DNA of 64,000 bases from Bacteroidota bacterium (GTDB lineage Bacteria; Bacteroidota; Bacteroidia; Chitinophagales; Chitinophagaceae): the NCBI GenBank assembly GCA_018266575.1, contig JAFEAE010000022.1, positions 62,001 to 126,000 on the forward strand, given 5' to 3'. Positions 41,683 to 50,833 of the stretch are shown one piece after another. The notes beneath the pieces are model-generated. The model had not been told where the DNA came from. It was given only the letters and a program-made list of their open reading frames with translations, and did not search any database. A program made the translations under genes and the position numbers. How positions within the stretch are numbered: position 1 is the stretch's first letter; each line of letters starts with the position of its first letter.

Positions 41683-42336
41683 ATGGGAGAAGTAGAACTC
41701 ATTCAACAAACGCATCAACTCATCATTCATTCCGTATTTTATTTTTATGGAGATGCGGCGTCTGCACATTTAGCCACGCAAATTGCAGAAGACATCAGCA
41801 ATCATTGGAATGAACCGAAAGCAAAAATAAAAATCAAGAACGATTGGTTTGATGTGCGGTTTGATATTGAAGGATATTATGAACGCAACCTGCAACCGGA
41901 AACTGTATGGTACAATACAAACCCGCGAAATAATTATTTCCGCATTGAAGAATTTGCGGTCCACCACGTTTCATTTGTTGATGGATTGAACTGCAACACC
42001 GGCTATTTTAAATTAGATAATCTTTTTAATAACTCCACAACTGCATCACACGAATACGGGCATACTATCGGTCTCGATCACCCGAAAATATTAGATATAC
42101 GCGGCAAGGGGCAGCCGGGTATCATGTACCCGAGAGGAACGATTTGCGATCCGCAATTTCAATATGATGTAAATGCATTGCCGCTTCAACCGGGCGGAAC
42201 ATTAAATCCATTTATAAGAAAAGTCTTAACAAGTGATATCAATGATTTGAGGCTTCATCGGCTATCGTTCAAAAAAGGTTTTGCAACACTGGGTGATTTT
42301 ACCAGCATCTATCATCAAAAACATCCGCTGCCATAA
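41683..42336 (+). CDS. Metzincin-type zinc protease without signal peptide
   Basis: 217 residues with the metzincin zinc motif HEYGHTIGLDH (His123, His127, His133, catalytic Glu124) and the Met-turn at GIMYPRG (Met148), so an M10-like fold. The N-terminal region has no signal peptide, prodomain or cysteine switch. It may be exported by a non-Sec route or act inside the cell. It starts about 20 nt after the RAYT right end. Substrate unknown. Confidence 0.8.
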   Translation: MGEVELIQQTHQLIIHSVFYFYGDAASAHLATQIAEDISNHWNEPKAKIKIKNDWFDVRFDIEGYYERNLQPETVWYNTNPRNNYFRIEEFAVHHVSFVDGLNCNTGYFKLDNLFNNSTTASHEYGHTIGLDHPKILDIRGKGQPGIMYPRGTICDPQFQYDVNALPLQPGGTLNPFIRKVLTSDINDLRLHRLSFKKGFATLGDFTSIYHQKHPLP

Positions 42337-42411
42337 TTTTCCAATTGCTTTTACCCGATTAGTACAAAACATTCAGTTTTATTTCTATCTTAATGAAATA
42401 AAACTATTCTT

Positions 42412-43308
42412 GTGGAAACGATCTTAACACTTAACGGCATTTCCAAGTCGTATGGAAGGATAAAAGCGCTCAGCGGGGTTTCGTTTGAAGTGCCGCCAGG
42501 TTCTGTATTCGGCATACTCGGACCGAACGGAAGCGGAAAAACAACATTGCTTAGTATTATTCTCGATGTACTAAAAGCCGACTCCGGAAATTTTTTGTGG
42601 TTCGGCAAACATGGTTCGCCCGAGCAACGAAAAAAAATCGGGTCATTATTAGAGACACCGAATTTTTATCATTATCTCTCCGCTGTAAATAATTTAAAAA
42701 TCACCAACAGTATCAGTAACCGCGGCGATGTAACCCAAATAAATGATGTACTTGAAAAAGTAAAATTATTCGAGCGCCGCAACAGCCGTTTCAGTTCATA
42801 TAGTTTGGGAATGAAGCAGCGTTTGGCAATTGCCGCAGCATTATTAGGAAGCCCGAAAGTGCTGGTATTTGATGAACCTACGAATGGGCTTGATCCTGTT
42901 GGTATTGCTGAAATCCGTGAACTGATCATCGAGCTAAGCAAAAACGGCCATACGATCATTATGGCAAGCCATTTATTGGATGAAGTAGAAAAAGTTTGTA
43001 CACATGTTGCGATCCTAAAAAGAGGAACATTGATCACAACAGGAAATGTAAATGATGTTTTGGTTGATGACGACCTTGTTGAGATCAGCGCAGCAAATAT
43101 CGATGCATTGTTTTCCGTGATGAATAATTATTCAAACGGAATAAAAATAACACGTGATGGAAATATGATTCAATTAATTTTTCCGAAAGGGACAGCAAAA
43201 TTAGATGACATCAATAATTTTTGTTTCAATCACGGAATTATATTGAACCATTTAGTATTTAAAAAGAAAAGGCTGGAAGCAAAATTCTTCGAACTCACCA
43301 ACAACTGA
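42412..43308 (+). CDS. ABC transporter ATPase
   Basis: 298 residues. Walker A GILGPNGSGKTT (about 34-45), signature YSLGMKQRLAIAAALLG, Walker B VLVFDEPTNGLDP, H-loop MASHLLDEVEKV. A C-terminal extension of about 80 residues is typical of bacitracin/lantibiotic-type or gliding-related exporters. The following permease is 24 nt downstream. GTG start. The substrate is not indicated. Confidence 0.9.
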   Translation: METILTLNGISKSYGRIKALSGVSFEVPPGSVFGILGPNGSGKTTLLSIILDVLKADSGNFLWFGKHGSPEQRKKIGSLLETPNFYHYLSAVNNLKITNSISNRGDVTQINDVLEKVKLFERRNSRFSSYSLGMKQRLAIAAALLGSPKVLVFDEPTNGLDPVGIAEIRELIIELSKNGHTIIMASHLLDEVEKVCTHVAILKRGTLITTGNVNDVLVDDDLVEISAANIDALFSVMNNYSNGIKITRDGNMIQLIFPKGTAKLDDINNFCFNHGIILNHLVFKKKRLEAKFFELTNN

Positions 43309-43332
43309 TCATCAATTTCAAAATTATTCTTC

Positions 43333-44154
43333 ATGTTAGCAGCAATCATAAAAACAGAATGGCTTAAAATAAAAAGATATCCTGCCTTCTGGTGGATCAT
43401 GGGAATTACCGCGCTTACTTATCCCGGCATCAATTACATGTTCTATCGCATTTACCTGCAGGTAACCAGCAATGAAAACCAGGCGGGAAAGTTGGTAAAA
43501 ACACTTTTAGGAAACCCGTTTGCACTACCTGAAGGCTGGCGCACTATCGCGTATTTTTCTTCTCTGTTCATTTTTATTCCTGCGATTGTGATCATTATGC
43601 TCATCACCAATGAATATAGTTACAAAACAAACCGCCAGAATATTATTGACGGGTGGAGCAGGAAAAATTTCATGACAGGCAAACTTGTTGATGTGTTGAT
43701 CCTTTCATTAATTGTAACAGCGTTATATACTGTTGTTGTATTGGTGATGGGTTTTTCAAATACAACTGATGCCAATGCAGATAAATGGCATCTGGTTTAT
43801 TACATCGGGTTATTTGCCTTGCAAAGTTTTTCGCAATTGTCTCTTGCTTTTTTAGTAGGTTTTTTAGTCCGCAGGTCGTTTATTGCACTTGCCATTTTTG
43901 CATTTTATTTTATTGTGCTTGAACCAATCGCAGTAAATGTTCTAAAATACAAATTCGAAAGTAATGCAGGCGAATATTTTCCGCTGGAAATTTCACATAA
44001 ACTTCTTCCACGCCCTGCATTTTTCAGTAAGATCGATTCTAAAGGATACCAGGGTGCGCTTGATGCAATCAACCGTCATATCGGTTATACATTAGCGTTA
44101 GTGGCAATAACCTGGGTGCTGTGCTTCTGGATAAATAATAAAAGGGATCTGTAA
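43333..44154 (+). CDS. ABC-2 type permease
   Basis: 273 residues with about six membrane helices (for instance TIAYFSSLFIFIPAIVIIML and FIALAIFAFYFIVLEPIAV). The N-terminus MLAAIIKTEWLKIKRYPAFW is typical of ABC-2 permeases. NEYSYKTNRQNIIDGWSRKN is a cytoplasmic loop. It forms a two-gene exporter with the ATPase just upstream and is convergent with the next gene. Confidence 0.85.
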   Translation: MLAAIIKTEWLKIKRYPAFWWIMGITALTYPGINYMFYRIYLQVTSNENQAGKLVKTLLGNPFALPEGWRTIAYFSSLFIFIPAIVIIMLITNEYSYKTNRQNIIDGWSRKNFMTGKLVDVLILSLIVTALYTVVVLVMGFSNTTDANADKWHLVYYIGLFALQSFSQLSLAFLVGFLVRRSFIALAIFAFYFIVLEPIAVNVLKYKFESNAGEYFPLEISHKLLPRPAFFSKIDSKGYQGALDAINRHIGYTLALVAITWVLCFWINNKRDL

Positions 44155-44179
44155 AGCCGTTGTTTGGGAAAGAGTATAA

Positions 44180-46009
44180 TTATTTAATCGTAATACCCAT
44201 TGATTTGTCCGGCACCAATATTGAAAAACAAGCATTGGACCACACTTCATGATATTTATACGTATTGATAAATTCATTAAAGACGGCATTGCGGTTTTGG
44301 TTCATTTCAGACCATTCAACAGTATCCTGCGCAAGCCTGTCGGGCCAGCCGCTGCCGCTTCCAATGGTCTTTACTTTCTGCATAACGATCACCGGTAATG
44401 TTTTCGTTTCATCCAGCGAATTATTCAGTTCGTTCCTGAATGTAGATGATTCGTATAACCAAGGCCAGGGGTTGCGGATGTATGGTTTTGTATCCGTAAG
44501 ATAATTGAACATCGGGATACAATCGTAAGCCATTACATAGTCCCCGGGTTTTACATATTTCGGGCTGACGCTTAATAATTGATTGATGGTGTCTGCACGG
44601 CCTTTTGTGGTGTAAATTCCTGTAAGATGGCTATTGCTGACCGGGTAATGCATTTTCACACGATTCGCTTCATCAAAATACGGGTAGTAAAAAACATGAA
44701 GCAAAGATGTAAATCCAAATACGATCAACCCGTATTTTTTAACGCGTGTAAACTGTTCGTGGTTGATAAATATAAGGGCTGAAGATTCCGGTATTTCCTT
44801 CAGAAAAGATACCTGGTTATTTATTGTTATAGTTTTGACATTAAAAACAAAATTGATTGCAATCGGAAATGCGATCCATAATGAATATATCCCTACTGTT
44901 ACTATTCCTGCAGCGCTTCCAAACGGATGAACAAGCAAAATAAAACAACCTATAAACATGAGCGTCTTAACATCATTATCCTTATTAATAAAGAAAATTG
45001 CAAGCGCAGCGATCAATGTAAATCCGGAGAGCACATACAATAATTCAATATTTGAAATCAATACACCCCTTGCTATTAAAATTATTAATGCCACAAAAAT
45101 GATATACTTTAATATGGTTGTGGCAAATTTTATTTTAAACCTGGCTTTAATAAAATTCATTGTTATTACAACCAGGAGAATAAACAGCGAAATGGATACG
45201 ATATAGTAAAGGGCTTTTTTATAGCTTCCAAGATTGATGCGTAACAAATGAGAAATGCCATAGCTGCTTTCAGCCTGCCCTTTGCCCATCTGAGAAACAA
45301 GTTTGATACTGTTAATGAAAATATCATAGTGGCCGATAAGCTTCATCACGCCAAATACTAAAGCTGTTGTCACAAAAAAACCTCCGGCAAAACAAAGCGC
45401 TTGTCTTACCTGTGTTTTGAAATTTGTTTTATTCAAGTAACCATAATATAAAATTGCCAACCCAATCATCACTCCAAGCACATTAGGCAATCGGTTGAAC
45501 ATGTTCAGTGATACAAATAATCCTGCGAGAAAAATCTTCCAGTATTTTTTTTCTTTTAATCCTAAAAAAAGAAAGTATGCCGTTAGGATATACAGGAAAG
45601 CAGAAAGGTTATTATAATAAAGGCTTTTGGGGTTATTGTTGATGGATATGGTAACCATAAGCAAACCCAGTTTCAGATATGCATCATTCAAATGCTTTTT
45701 GAGCAGCTTGTATGTAACAATAATTGTTGCGGTGGAAACAAGAACGCCTGCGAGCCTGATTCCAAGTAAACCCATCCATGGAAATAAATAAAGCCACGCT
45801 CCTCCTACGATCCCGGAAAACCAGAACATGAAACTATATTGAACAGTCTGGGGGTTTTTAAAAATCTGTTGATAGAATATACAATACGACCCTTCATCAG
45901 CTAAATCCAATCCCTGAAATATCCAGATTAGTTGATAAAGAAAAAGTATCAGAAAAAACAGTCGAGTATCTATTTTTTCAAAAGTATTCCGGGTAAAAAT
46001 TTTCTTCAT
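44180..46009 (-). CDS. GT-C type integral membrane protein (GT39-like)
   Basis: 609 residues: a dozen or so hydrophobic helices followed by a soluble C-terminal domain (about 430-609). LFLYQLIWIFQGLDLADEGS contains an acidic pair after the first helix, as in the DE/DD motif of GT39/PMT-like polyprenyl-phosphate-dependent glycosyltransferases. It probably transfers a sugar to a protein or lipid on the periplasmic side. It is divergent from the amino-sugar operon that begins about 520 nt away. Family call moderate; acceptor unknown. Confidence 0.65.
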   Translation of the reverse strand: MKKIFTRNTFEKIDTRLFFLILFLYQLIWIFQGLDLADEGSYCIFYQQIFKNPQTVQYSFMFWFSGIVGGAWLYLFPWMGLLGIRLAGVLVSTATIIVTYKLLKKHLNDAYLKLGLLMVTISINNNPKSLYYNNLSAFLYILTAYFLFLGLKEKKYWKIFLAGLFVSLNMFNRLPNVLGVMIGLAILYYGYLNKTNFKTQVRQALCFAGGFFVTTALVFGVMKLIGHYDIFINSIKLVSQMGKGQAESSYGISHLLRINLGSYKKALYYIVSISLFILLVVITMNFIKARFKIKFATTILKYIIFVALIILIARGVLISNIELLYVLSGFTLIAALAIFFINKDNDVKTLMFIGCFILLVHPFGSAAGIVTVGIYSLWIAFPIAINFVFNVKTITINNQVSFLKEIPESSALIFINHEQFTRVKKYGLIVFGFTSLLHVFYYPYFDEANRVKMHYPVSNSHLTGIYTTKGRADTINQLLSVSPKYVKPGDYVMAYDCIPMFNYLTDTKPYIRNPWPWLYESSTFRNELNNSLDETKTLPVIVMQKVKTIGSGSGWPDRLAQDTVEWSEMNQNRNAVFNEFINTYKYHEVWSNACFSILVPDKSMGITIK

Positions 46010-46528
46010 AGACTCGGTGGGTGGGGTATGTTTGACGCAATTTTACGGGTGCAAAATAAAAAAAACCTTTGTTATTGAAAATACCATTCTTCGTTACTTT
46101 TTTAATTTTTTTCCACTTGAAATTCAGTATTGCAAGCCGTTTCCCTGAATAAAACATTAGCAGGCTTTCTAATATTTCAAAACCAAAATCCAAAACATGC
46201 ATACATACCAGGCATTTTTAATTTCATTTTCAGCTATTACTTATTCACGTTTTTTTGAACTGTAATGAATAACGGAAAACAGCAGGAGAATAGTATTTTC
46301 TAACCAATATTTGGCCTCAAAAAACCCATGTATTAAACTTTAAGACAATACTTTAAGAATTATGGTTTGTTTTTATCATCTTCAGTATACATACGTATAA
46401 TAATTACCCCCCAATTGCGTTTACTGTTCATAATAGTTTAATTATCCAGCACTTTTGAACGAAATCAAAAGTCTTATTTTTGGCCGTTAACAAAAATCAC
46501 CCTTAACAACTAAATATAATTTCACACA
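46010..46528. other. Divergent 519-bp gap ahead of the amino-sugar operon
   Basis: No gene is supported. The sequence is AT-rich and without the word-repeat hairpins seen elsewhere. The right end holds a good promoter (46454-46482). Confidence 0.6.
46454..46482 (+). promoter_or_regulatory. Promoter of the amino-sugar operon
   Basis: TTTG (46454-46457), a 17-nt spacer, then TATTTTTG (46475-46482). This fits the Bacteroidota -33 TTTG / -7 TAnnTTTG pattern well. It lies 46 nt before the ATG of the first operon gene. Confidence 0.7.
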
Positions 46529-47542
46529 ATGGCGAATGTTTACACCGGTGTAATCGGATATGGATATTGGGGGCCGAATATTGTGCGCAATTTTTTCAAT
46601 ACTCCAGATTGTATCGTTCAGTTTGTTGCTGATGCCAGGCCGGAAAGATTGGCTGCACTAAACAAAGTTTTCCCTTCTGTAAAAGGTGTAAGAGATGCTG
46701 ACGATATTATCAATAATAAAGATATTGATGCTGTTATTATCGCAACGCCTGTTTTCAGCCATTTTGCTTTAGCTAAAAGAGCATTGTTACAGGGGAAGCA
46801 TGTGATGATAGAGAAACCAATGACGTCTTCTGTTGCGGAAGCAGACGAATTGATCAACCTGGCAACTCAAAAAGGGCTGACATTAATGGTTGACCATACT
46901 TTCCTGTACACCGGCGCTGTGCAAAAAATGAAAGAGCTGATTACAACGGAAGTGATCGGTACTCCCCGTTATTTTGATTCAACAAGAATTAACCTCGGGC
47001 TTTTTCAACCGGATGTAAACGTATTATGGGACCTTGCACCGCATGATATTTCCATTCTTACTTTTCTGATAAATGATTTACCGGTAAGTATCAATGCAAC
47101 TGGTATTTCCCATACACGAAACAACATTGAAAATATCGCATACATGACCGTTAACTATGACAGCGATTTCATTGCCCATTTCAACTGCTCGTGGACATCT
47201 CCGGTGAAAGTTAGGCAAACACTAATTGGTGGTGACAAAAAAATGATCGTGTATAATGACCTTGAACCTTCAGAAAAAGTAAGAGTGTATGACACAGGTT
47301 ACCATCATCATACCGATGAAGACAAAACGAAAATAATGGTTGATTACAGAACCGGTGATGTATATCTTCCAAAACTTAGCAGCCACGAGGCGTTATCCGG
47401 TGTAGCAAAAGATTTCATACAATCTATCATAAATAAAAAAGACCCGGTTGCCAACGCATTGCTTGGTAAAAAAGTAGTGCAGATATTGGAAGCTTCGCAG
47501 GAATCGATAAAAAATAACGGAAGGGAAGCGAAAATAAAATAG
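46529..47542 (+). CDS. Gfo/Idh/MocA sugar-nucleotide oxidoreductase (WbpB/WlbA-like)
   Basis: 337 residues. N-terminal Rossmann motif VIGYGYWGPNIVRNF (about 8-22), the conserved EKP (95-97) with the catalytic Lys, and DHTFLYTGAVQKM in the substrate domain. Members linked to an acetyltransferase and a DegT aminotransferase oxidise the 3-hydroxyl of a UDP-N-acetylglucosaminuronic acid. Here a matching acetyltransferase follows after two bases and a DegT gene two genes later, so the WbpB role is likely. The UDP-GlcNAc 6-dehydrogenase (WbpA) is not in the window. Confidence 0.85.
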   Translation: MANVYTGVIGYGYWGPNIVRNFFNTPDCIVQFVADARPERLAALNKVFPSVKGVRDADDIINNKDIDAVIIATPVFSHFALAKRALLQGKHVMIEKPMTSSVAEADELINLATQKGLTLMVDHTFLYTGAVQKMKELITTEVIGTPRYFDSTRINLGLFQPDVNVLWDLAPHDISILTFLINDLPVSINATGISHTRNNIENIAYMTVNYDSDFIAHFNCSWTSPVKVRQTLIGGDKKMIVYNDLEPSEKVRVYDTGYHHHTDEDKTKIMVDYRTGDVYLPKLSSHEALSGVAKDFIQSIINKKDPVANALLGKKVVQILEASQESIKNNGREAKIK

Positions 47543-47544
47543 CC

Positions 47545-48030
47545 ATGAAAAAGATTACGGTTGATAGTGATAAGCAGAGCCTGAACAATGTAACTGTCGG
47601 AGAAAATGTGCGCATATTCAATTTTGTGAATGCTTACGGATGCAGCATCGATGACGGAAGCAAGGTCGGTGCGTTTGTAGAAATCCAGAAAGGTGCAACA
47701 ATCGGGAAGAATTGCAAAATTTCAAGCCACACGTTTATATGTGAAGGTGTACATATTGAGGATAATGTTTTTATTGGCCACGGAGTGATGTTTACGAATG
47801 ATCTTTTTCCACGTGCCACAAATGCCGACGGAAGCCAGCAAACGGAAGCCGACTGGAAAGTGATAGAAACATTTGTAAAGAAAGGCGCTTCAATCGGAAG
47901 CAATGCAACAATATTAGCAGGTATCACTATTGGCGAGGGTGCATTAATAGGTGCAGGGGCAGTTGTTACAAAAAATGTTCCCGCCAATGCAGTAGTTGTA
48001 GGGAACCCGGCTAAACCTTTAAAAAAATAG
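47545..48030 (+). CDS. Hexapeptide-repeat N-acyltransferase (WbpD/WlbB-like)
   Basis: 161 residues of left-handed beta-helix, with hexapeptide-like repeats such as IGKNCKISSHTFICEGVHIE and IEDNVFIGHGVMFTNDLFPR. The GHGVMFTNDLFPRA loop is characteristic of the WbpD/WlbB group, which N-acetylates the 3-amino group of a UDP-sugar using acetyl-CoA. Two bases separate it from the oxidoreductase gene and one base from the methyltransferase gene, so translation is coupled. Confidence 0.88.
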   Translation: MKKITVDSDKQSLNNVTVGENVRIFNFVNAYGCSIDDGSKVGAFVEIQKGATIGKNCKISSHTFICEGVHIEDNVFIGHGVMFTNDLFPRATNADGSQQTEADWKVIETFVKKGASIGSNATILAGITIGEGALIGAGAVVTKNVPANAVVVGNPAKPLKK

Positions 48031-48031
48031 T

Positions 48032-48655
48032 ATGAGCCAGCAAAGCCATATATCAACAGGTTTTAGAAAAATACTTGAGCTAAACATCGTTTATAAAACC
48101 TTTCAGTACCTCGTTGGCGATTATAAATTGTACAGGCGTGTACTCAGCCTTCTTCCGTCACTCGAAAATAAAAGTGTAATGGATGTGGGTTGTGGCAATG
48201 GACGATTGCTGGATTTTTTACCGGAATCTGTTTCTTATTCAGGTTATGATTTCAACCCGGATTATATTAAGAATGCATCCATAAAATATGCTGATCGCAA
48301 AGCGTCTTTTTTTGTAGCAGACATTAATACCGCTCCTGACCTTGCAAAAGCAGATGTGATTTTTGCCATTGGCGTATTACATCATCTTTCTGATGAAAGT
48401 TGTATTACATTTCTCAATTCCGCAAGCAGGCATTTGAACCCTTCGGGTATTGTGGTAACAGTTGATCCTGTTTATGTAGAAAATCAAAACCCAATCGCAA
48501 AAAAAATTATCCAGGCAGACAGAGGAGCTTGTGTACGACATGAACAGGAATATCTTGCATTAAGTAAAAACATTTTTGGAAATACAGAACATTTCCTGCT
48601 AAAAAACGTAACCAATATTCCATATAACCATATCATCATTCTCAATAAAAAATAA
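48032..48655 (+). CDS. Class I SAM-dependent methyltransferase
   Basis: 207 residues. SAM motif I is VMDVGCGNGRLLDFLP (49-64), followed by GYDFNPDYI (acidic ribose-binding strand) and motif IV ADVIFAIGVLHHLS. The family is too broad to name a substrate. In this operon it probably O- or N-methylates a sugar or glycan. One base after the acyltransferase stop codon. Confidence 0.88.
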   Translation: MSQQSHISTGFRKILELNIVYKTFQYLVGDYKLYRRVLSLLPSLENKSVMDVGCGNGRLLDFLPESVSYSGYDFNPDYIKNASIKYADRKASFFVADINTAPDLAKADVIFAIGVLHHLSDESCITFLNSASRHLNPSGIVVTVDPVYVENQNPIAKKIIQADRGACVRHEQEYLALSKNIFGNTEHFLLKNVTNIPYNHIIILNKK

Positions 48656-48696
48656 TTTTATCAGAAAAAATCAACATTGAGCATTAAAGTTATCCC

Positions 48697-49797
48697 ATGA
48701 ACAAAAAAATACCCTGTCTCGATCTTAAAGGCCAGCATCTCCAGGTTAAAAAAGAAATCTTTGAAGCCTTCGAAAAAGTATATGAGAAAACTGCATTTTC
48801 GGGCGGGCCATTTGTAGAAGAATTTGAAAAAGCATTTGCAAATTTCTGCGGCGTTAAATATGCCGTTGGTTTAAATAACGGAACTACGGCACTTCATCTT
48901 GCTATGCTTGCACTTGGCATTGGCGCCGGCGACGAAGTTATTATTCCTGCAAACACATTTATTGCAACAGCATGGGGAGTTAGCCATGCGGGGGCAACAC
49001 CTGTGTTTGTAGATTGCAATAAAGACACATGGGAAATTGACATTACTAAAATAGAAGAAAAAATTACACCGAAAACAAAAGCAGTGATTGGTGTGCATTT
49101 ATACGGACAGCCATTTGATATTGACGGTGTAGCTGCCATTTGCAAAAAACACAACCTTAAATTCATTGAAGATGCTGCGCAGGCTCAAGGTGCACGTTAT
49201 AAAGGAAAATCTATCGGAGGCTTTGGAGAAATGGCATGCTTCAGTTTTTACCCGGGAAAAAATCTTGGCGCTGCAGGTGAAGCCGGTGGCATTACTACAA
49301 ATAGTGAAAGCTATGCAAACCATATCAAAAGTTTGCGTAACCATGGGATGACTGTAAGATATTATCACGATGAGATCGGCTATAACTATCGTATGGGCGG
49401 ATTGGAAGGCGCATCACTAAATATAAAACTGAAATATCTTCCCGAGTGGAATAAAAGAAGGCAGTCAATTGCAAAAAGATATTTATCAGAAGTAAAAAAT
49501 CCTGCTATAAAAATGCAGGCGCAGCCGGAATGGGCAGAATCGGTATTTCACCTTTTTGTAGTAACAACAGAAGATAAAGACCGCTTTGTAAAATATTTAG
49601 ACGATAACAATATTATTGCGGCATTCCACTATCCTGTTCCATGCCATTTACAAAAAGCGTATAGCCATCTGCGTTATAAAGAAGGTGATTGCCCGAATGC
49701 GGAATATCTTGCTTCGCATTGCGTTTCACTGCCTATGTATGCAGAGCTTACTGATGAAGAAGTACAACATGTTATTGATGTTTTGAACAGGTACTGA
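48697..49797 (+). CDS. DegT/DnrJ/EryC1 sugar aminotransferase (WbpE-like)
   Basis: 366 residues, PLP-dependent. Lys188 in CFSFYPGKNLGAAGEAGG forms the Schiff base; IEDAAQAQGARYKGK carries the Asp that contacts the pyridine nitrogen. It starts IPCLDLKGQHLQVKKEIFEA, as in WbpE/FdtB-type enzymes that aminate the C3 keto group of a nucleotide sugar. With the WbpB-like and WbpD-like genes it completes the set for a 3-acetamido sugar. It ends one base before the next gene. Confidence 0.9.
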   Translation: MNKKIPCLDLKGQHLQVKKEIFEAFEKVYEKTAFSGGPFVEEFEKAFANFCGVKYAVGLNNGTTALHLAMLALGIGAGDEVIIPANTFIATAWGVSHAGATPVFVDCNKDTWEIDITKIEEKITPKTKAVIGVHLYGQPFDIDGVAAICKKHNLKFIEDAAQAQGARYKGKSIGGFGEMACFSFYPGKNLGAAGEAGGITTNSESYANHIKSLRNHGMTVRYYHDEIGYNYRMGGLEGASLNIKLKYLPEWNKRRQSIAKRYLSEVKNPAIKMQAQPEWAESVFHLFVVTTEDKDRFVKYLDDNNIIAAFHYPVPCHLQKAYSHLRYKEGDCPNAEYLASHCVSLPMYAELTDEEVQHVIDVLNRY

Positions 49798-49798
49798 C

Positions 49799-50833
49799 AT
49801 GCTTATAGATAAACTGATAAAAAGAGTTAAAGCCCTTGATTTGAATTTAAAAGGGAAAACGGTACTAACAGAAGCTGCAAGTGGTGCTTACATTGTTACC
49901 CCTGTGCTTGCTGCGCTTGCCGGTGCTAAAGTGTATGCATTTACAAAAACCACACGCTACGGAACCGTAGAAGAGATTTTTAAAAATACACAAGCGTTAA
50001 TTAATAGTGCAACCGATTTACCATTGGATGTAACATTTGTTGATACACTTACACCGGAAATCATTTCGCAGGCAGATATCATTACCAACTCCGGGCACCT
50101 TCGTCCGTTGAATAAGGAAAAATTACAGTACGCAAAAGATGAAGTTGTAATCCCGTTGATGTATGAAGCATGGGAATGGCGTGATGCAGATATGGACATC
50201 AATTATATTCGTGAAAGAGGTTTCAGGTTAGGAGCGACTAATGAACGGCACCCGGAAGTTGACGTATTCAATTATCTCGGGGATATGGCAGTAAAACAGA
50301 TCTTCGATTCAGGAACATGCCCGTACAAAAACAAATTCATTCTTCTTTGTAATAATGATTTCGGCCCTTACATAGCAAAAGTATTATCGAAAGTGTGTGA
50401 GCAATTAGCAGTGATAGACTACGATAAAAACGAAAGCAAATACAATCCTGAAAATATAGAATGGATCGGCGGTTTCCCGAAAATTTCTATCCCGGAAGAT
50501 TTCCGTGATGCAGAAGCTGTTGTTTTCACTGCATATCCTTTCGATAAAACATGGATCGGCAATAATTCCGAAATTGCAATAGAAGAAATCAAACAACAAC
50601 TGAACGATCCATTGATCTTGCGCTATGCAGGCGATGTGGATGAAGAAATGTTGGATAAAAATAATATCCGCTATTTTCCAAAACATGTTCACAGCGGGCA
50701 CATGGGCATTCTTCCTTCAGCAATAGGAAACGATCCAATTATCAGGTTACAGGCAGGTGGTTTAAAAGTTGGCGAAGCATTGATCTCAGGAAAAAAGGAG
50801 TATAACAACATTCAAATAATGGAGCTAATATGA
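49799..50833 (+). CDS. Unrecognised 344-residue protein of the amino-sugar operon
   Basis: No family recognised with confidence. Two Rossmann-like parts can be seen. The N-terminal part has GKTVLTEAASGAYIVTPVLA followed by GAKVYAFTKTTRYGT. The central part has KFILLCNNDFGPYIAKVLSK leading to LAVIDYDKNE, a strand-helix-strand with a terminal acidic residue as in NAD-binding folds. Residues HVHSGHMGILPSAIGNDPII near the C-terminus look conserved. The overall layout resembles two-domain NAD-dependent dehydrogenases, but the classical GxGxxG is absent. It overlaps the formyltransferase start (ATGA), so the two are probably made together. Confidence 0.7.
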   Translation: MLIDKLIKRVKALDLNLKGKTVLTEAASGAYIVTPVLAALAGAKVYAFTKTTRYGTVEEIFKNTQALINSATDLPLDVTFVDTLTPEIISQADIITNSGHLRPLNKEKLQYAKDEVVIPLMYEAWEWRDADMDINYIRERGFRLGATNERHPEVDVFNYLGDMAVKQIFDSGTCPYKNKFILLCNNDFGPYIAKVLSKVCEQLAVIDYDKNESKYNPENIEWIGGFPKISIPEDFRDAEAVVFTAYPFDKTWIGNNSEIAIEEIKQQLNDPLILRYAGDVDEEMLDKNNIRYFPKHVHSGHMGILPSAIGNDPIIRLQAGGLKVGEALISGKKEYNNIQIMELI

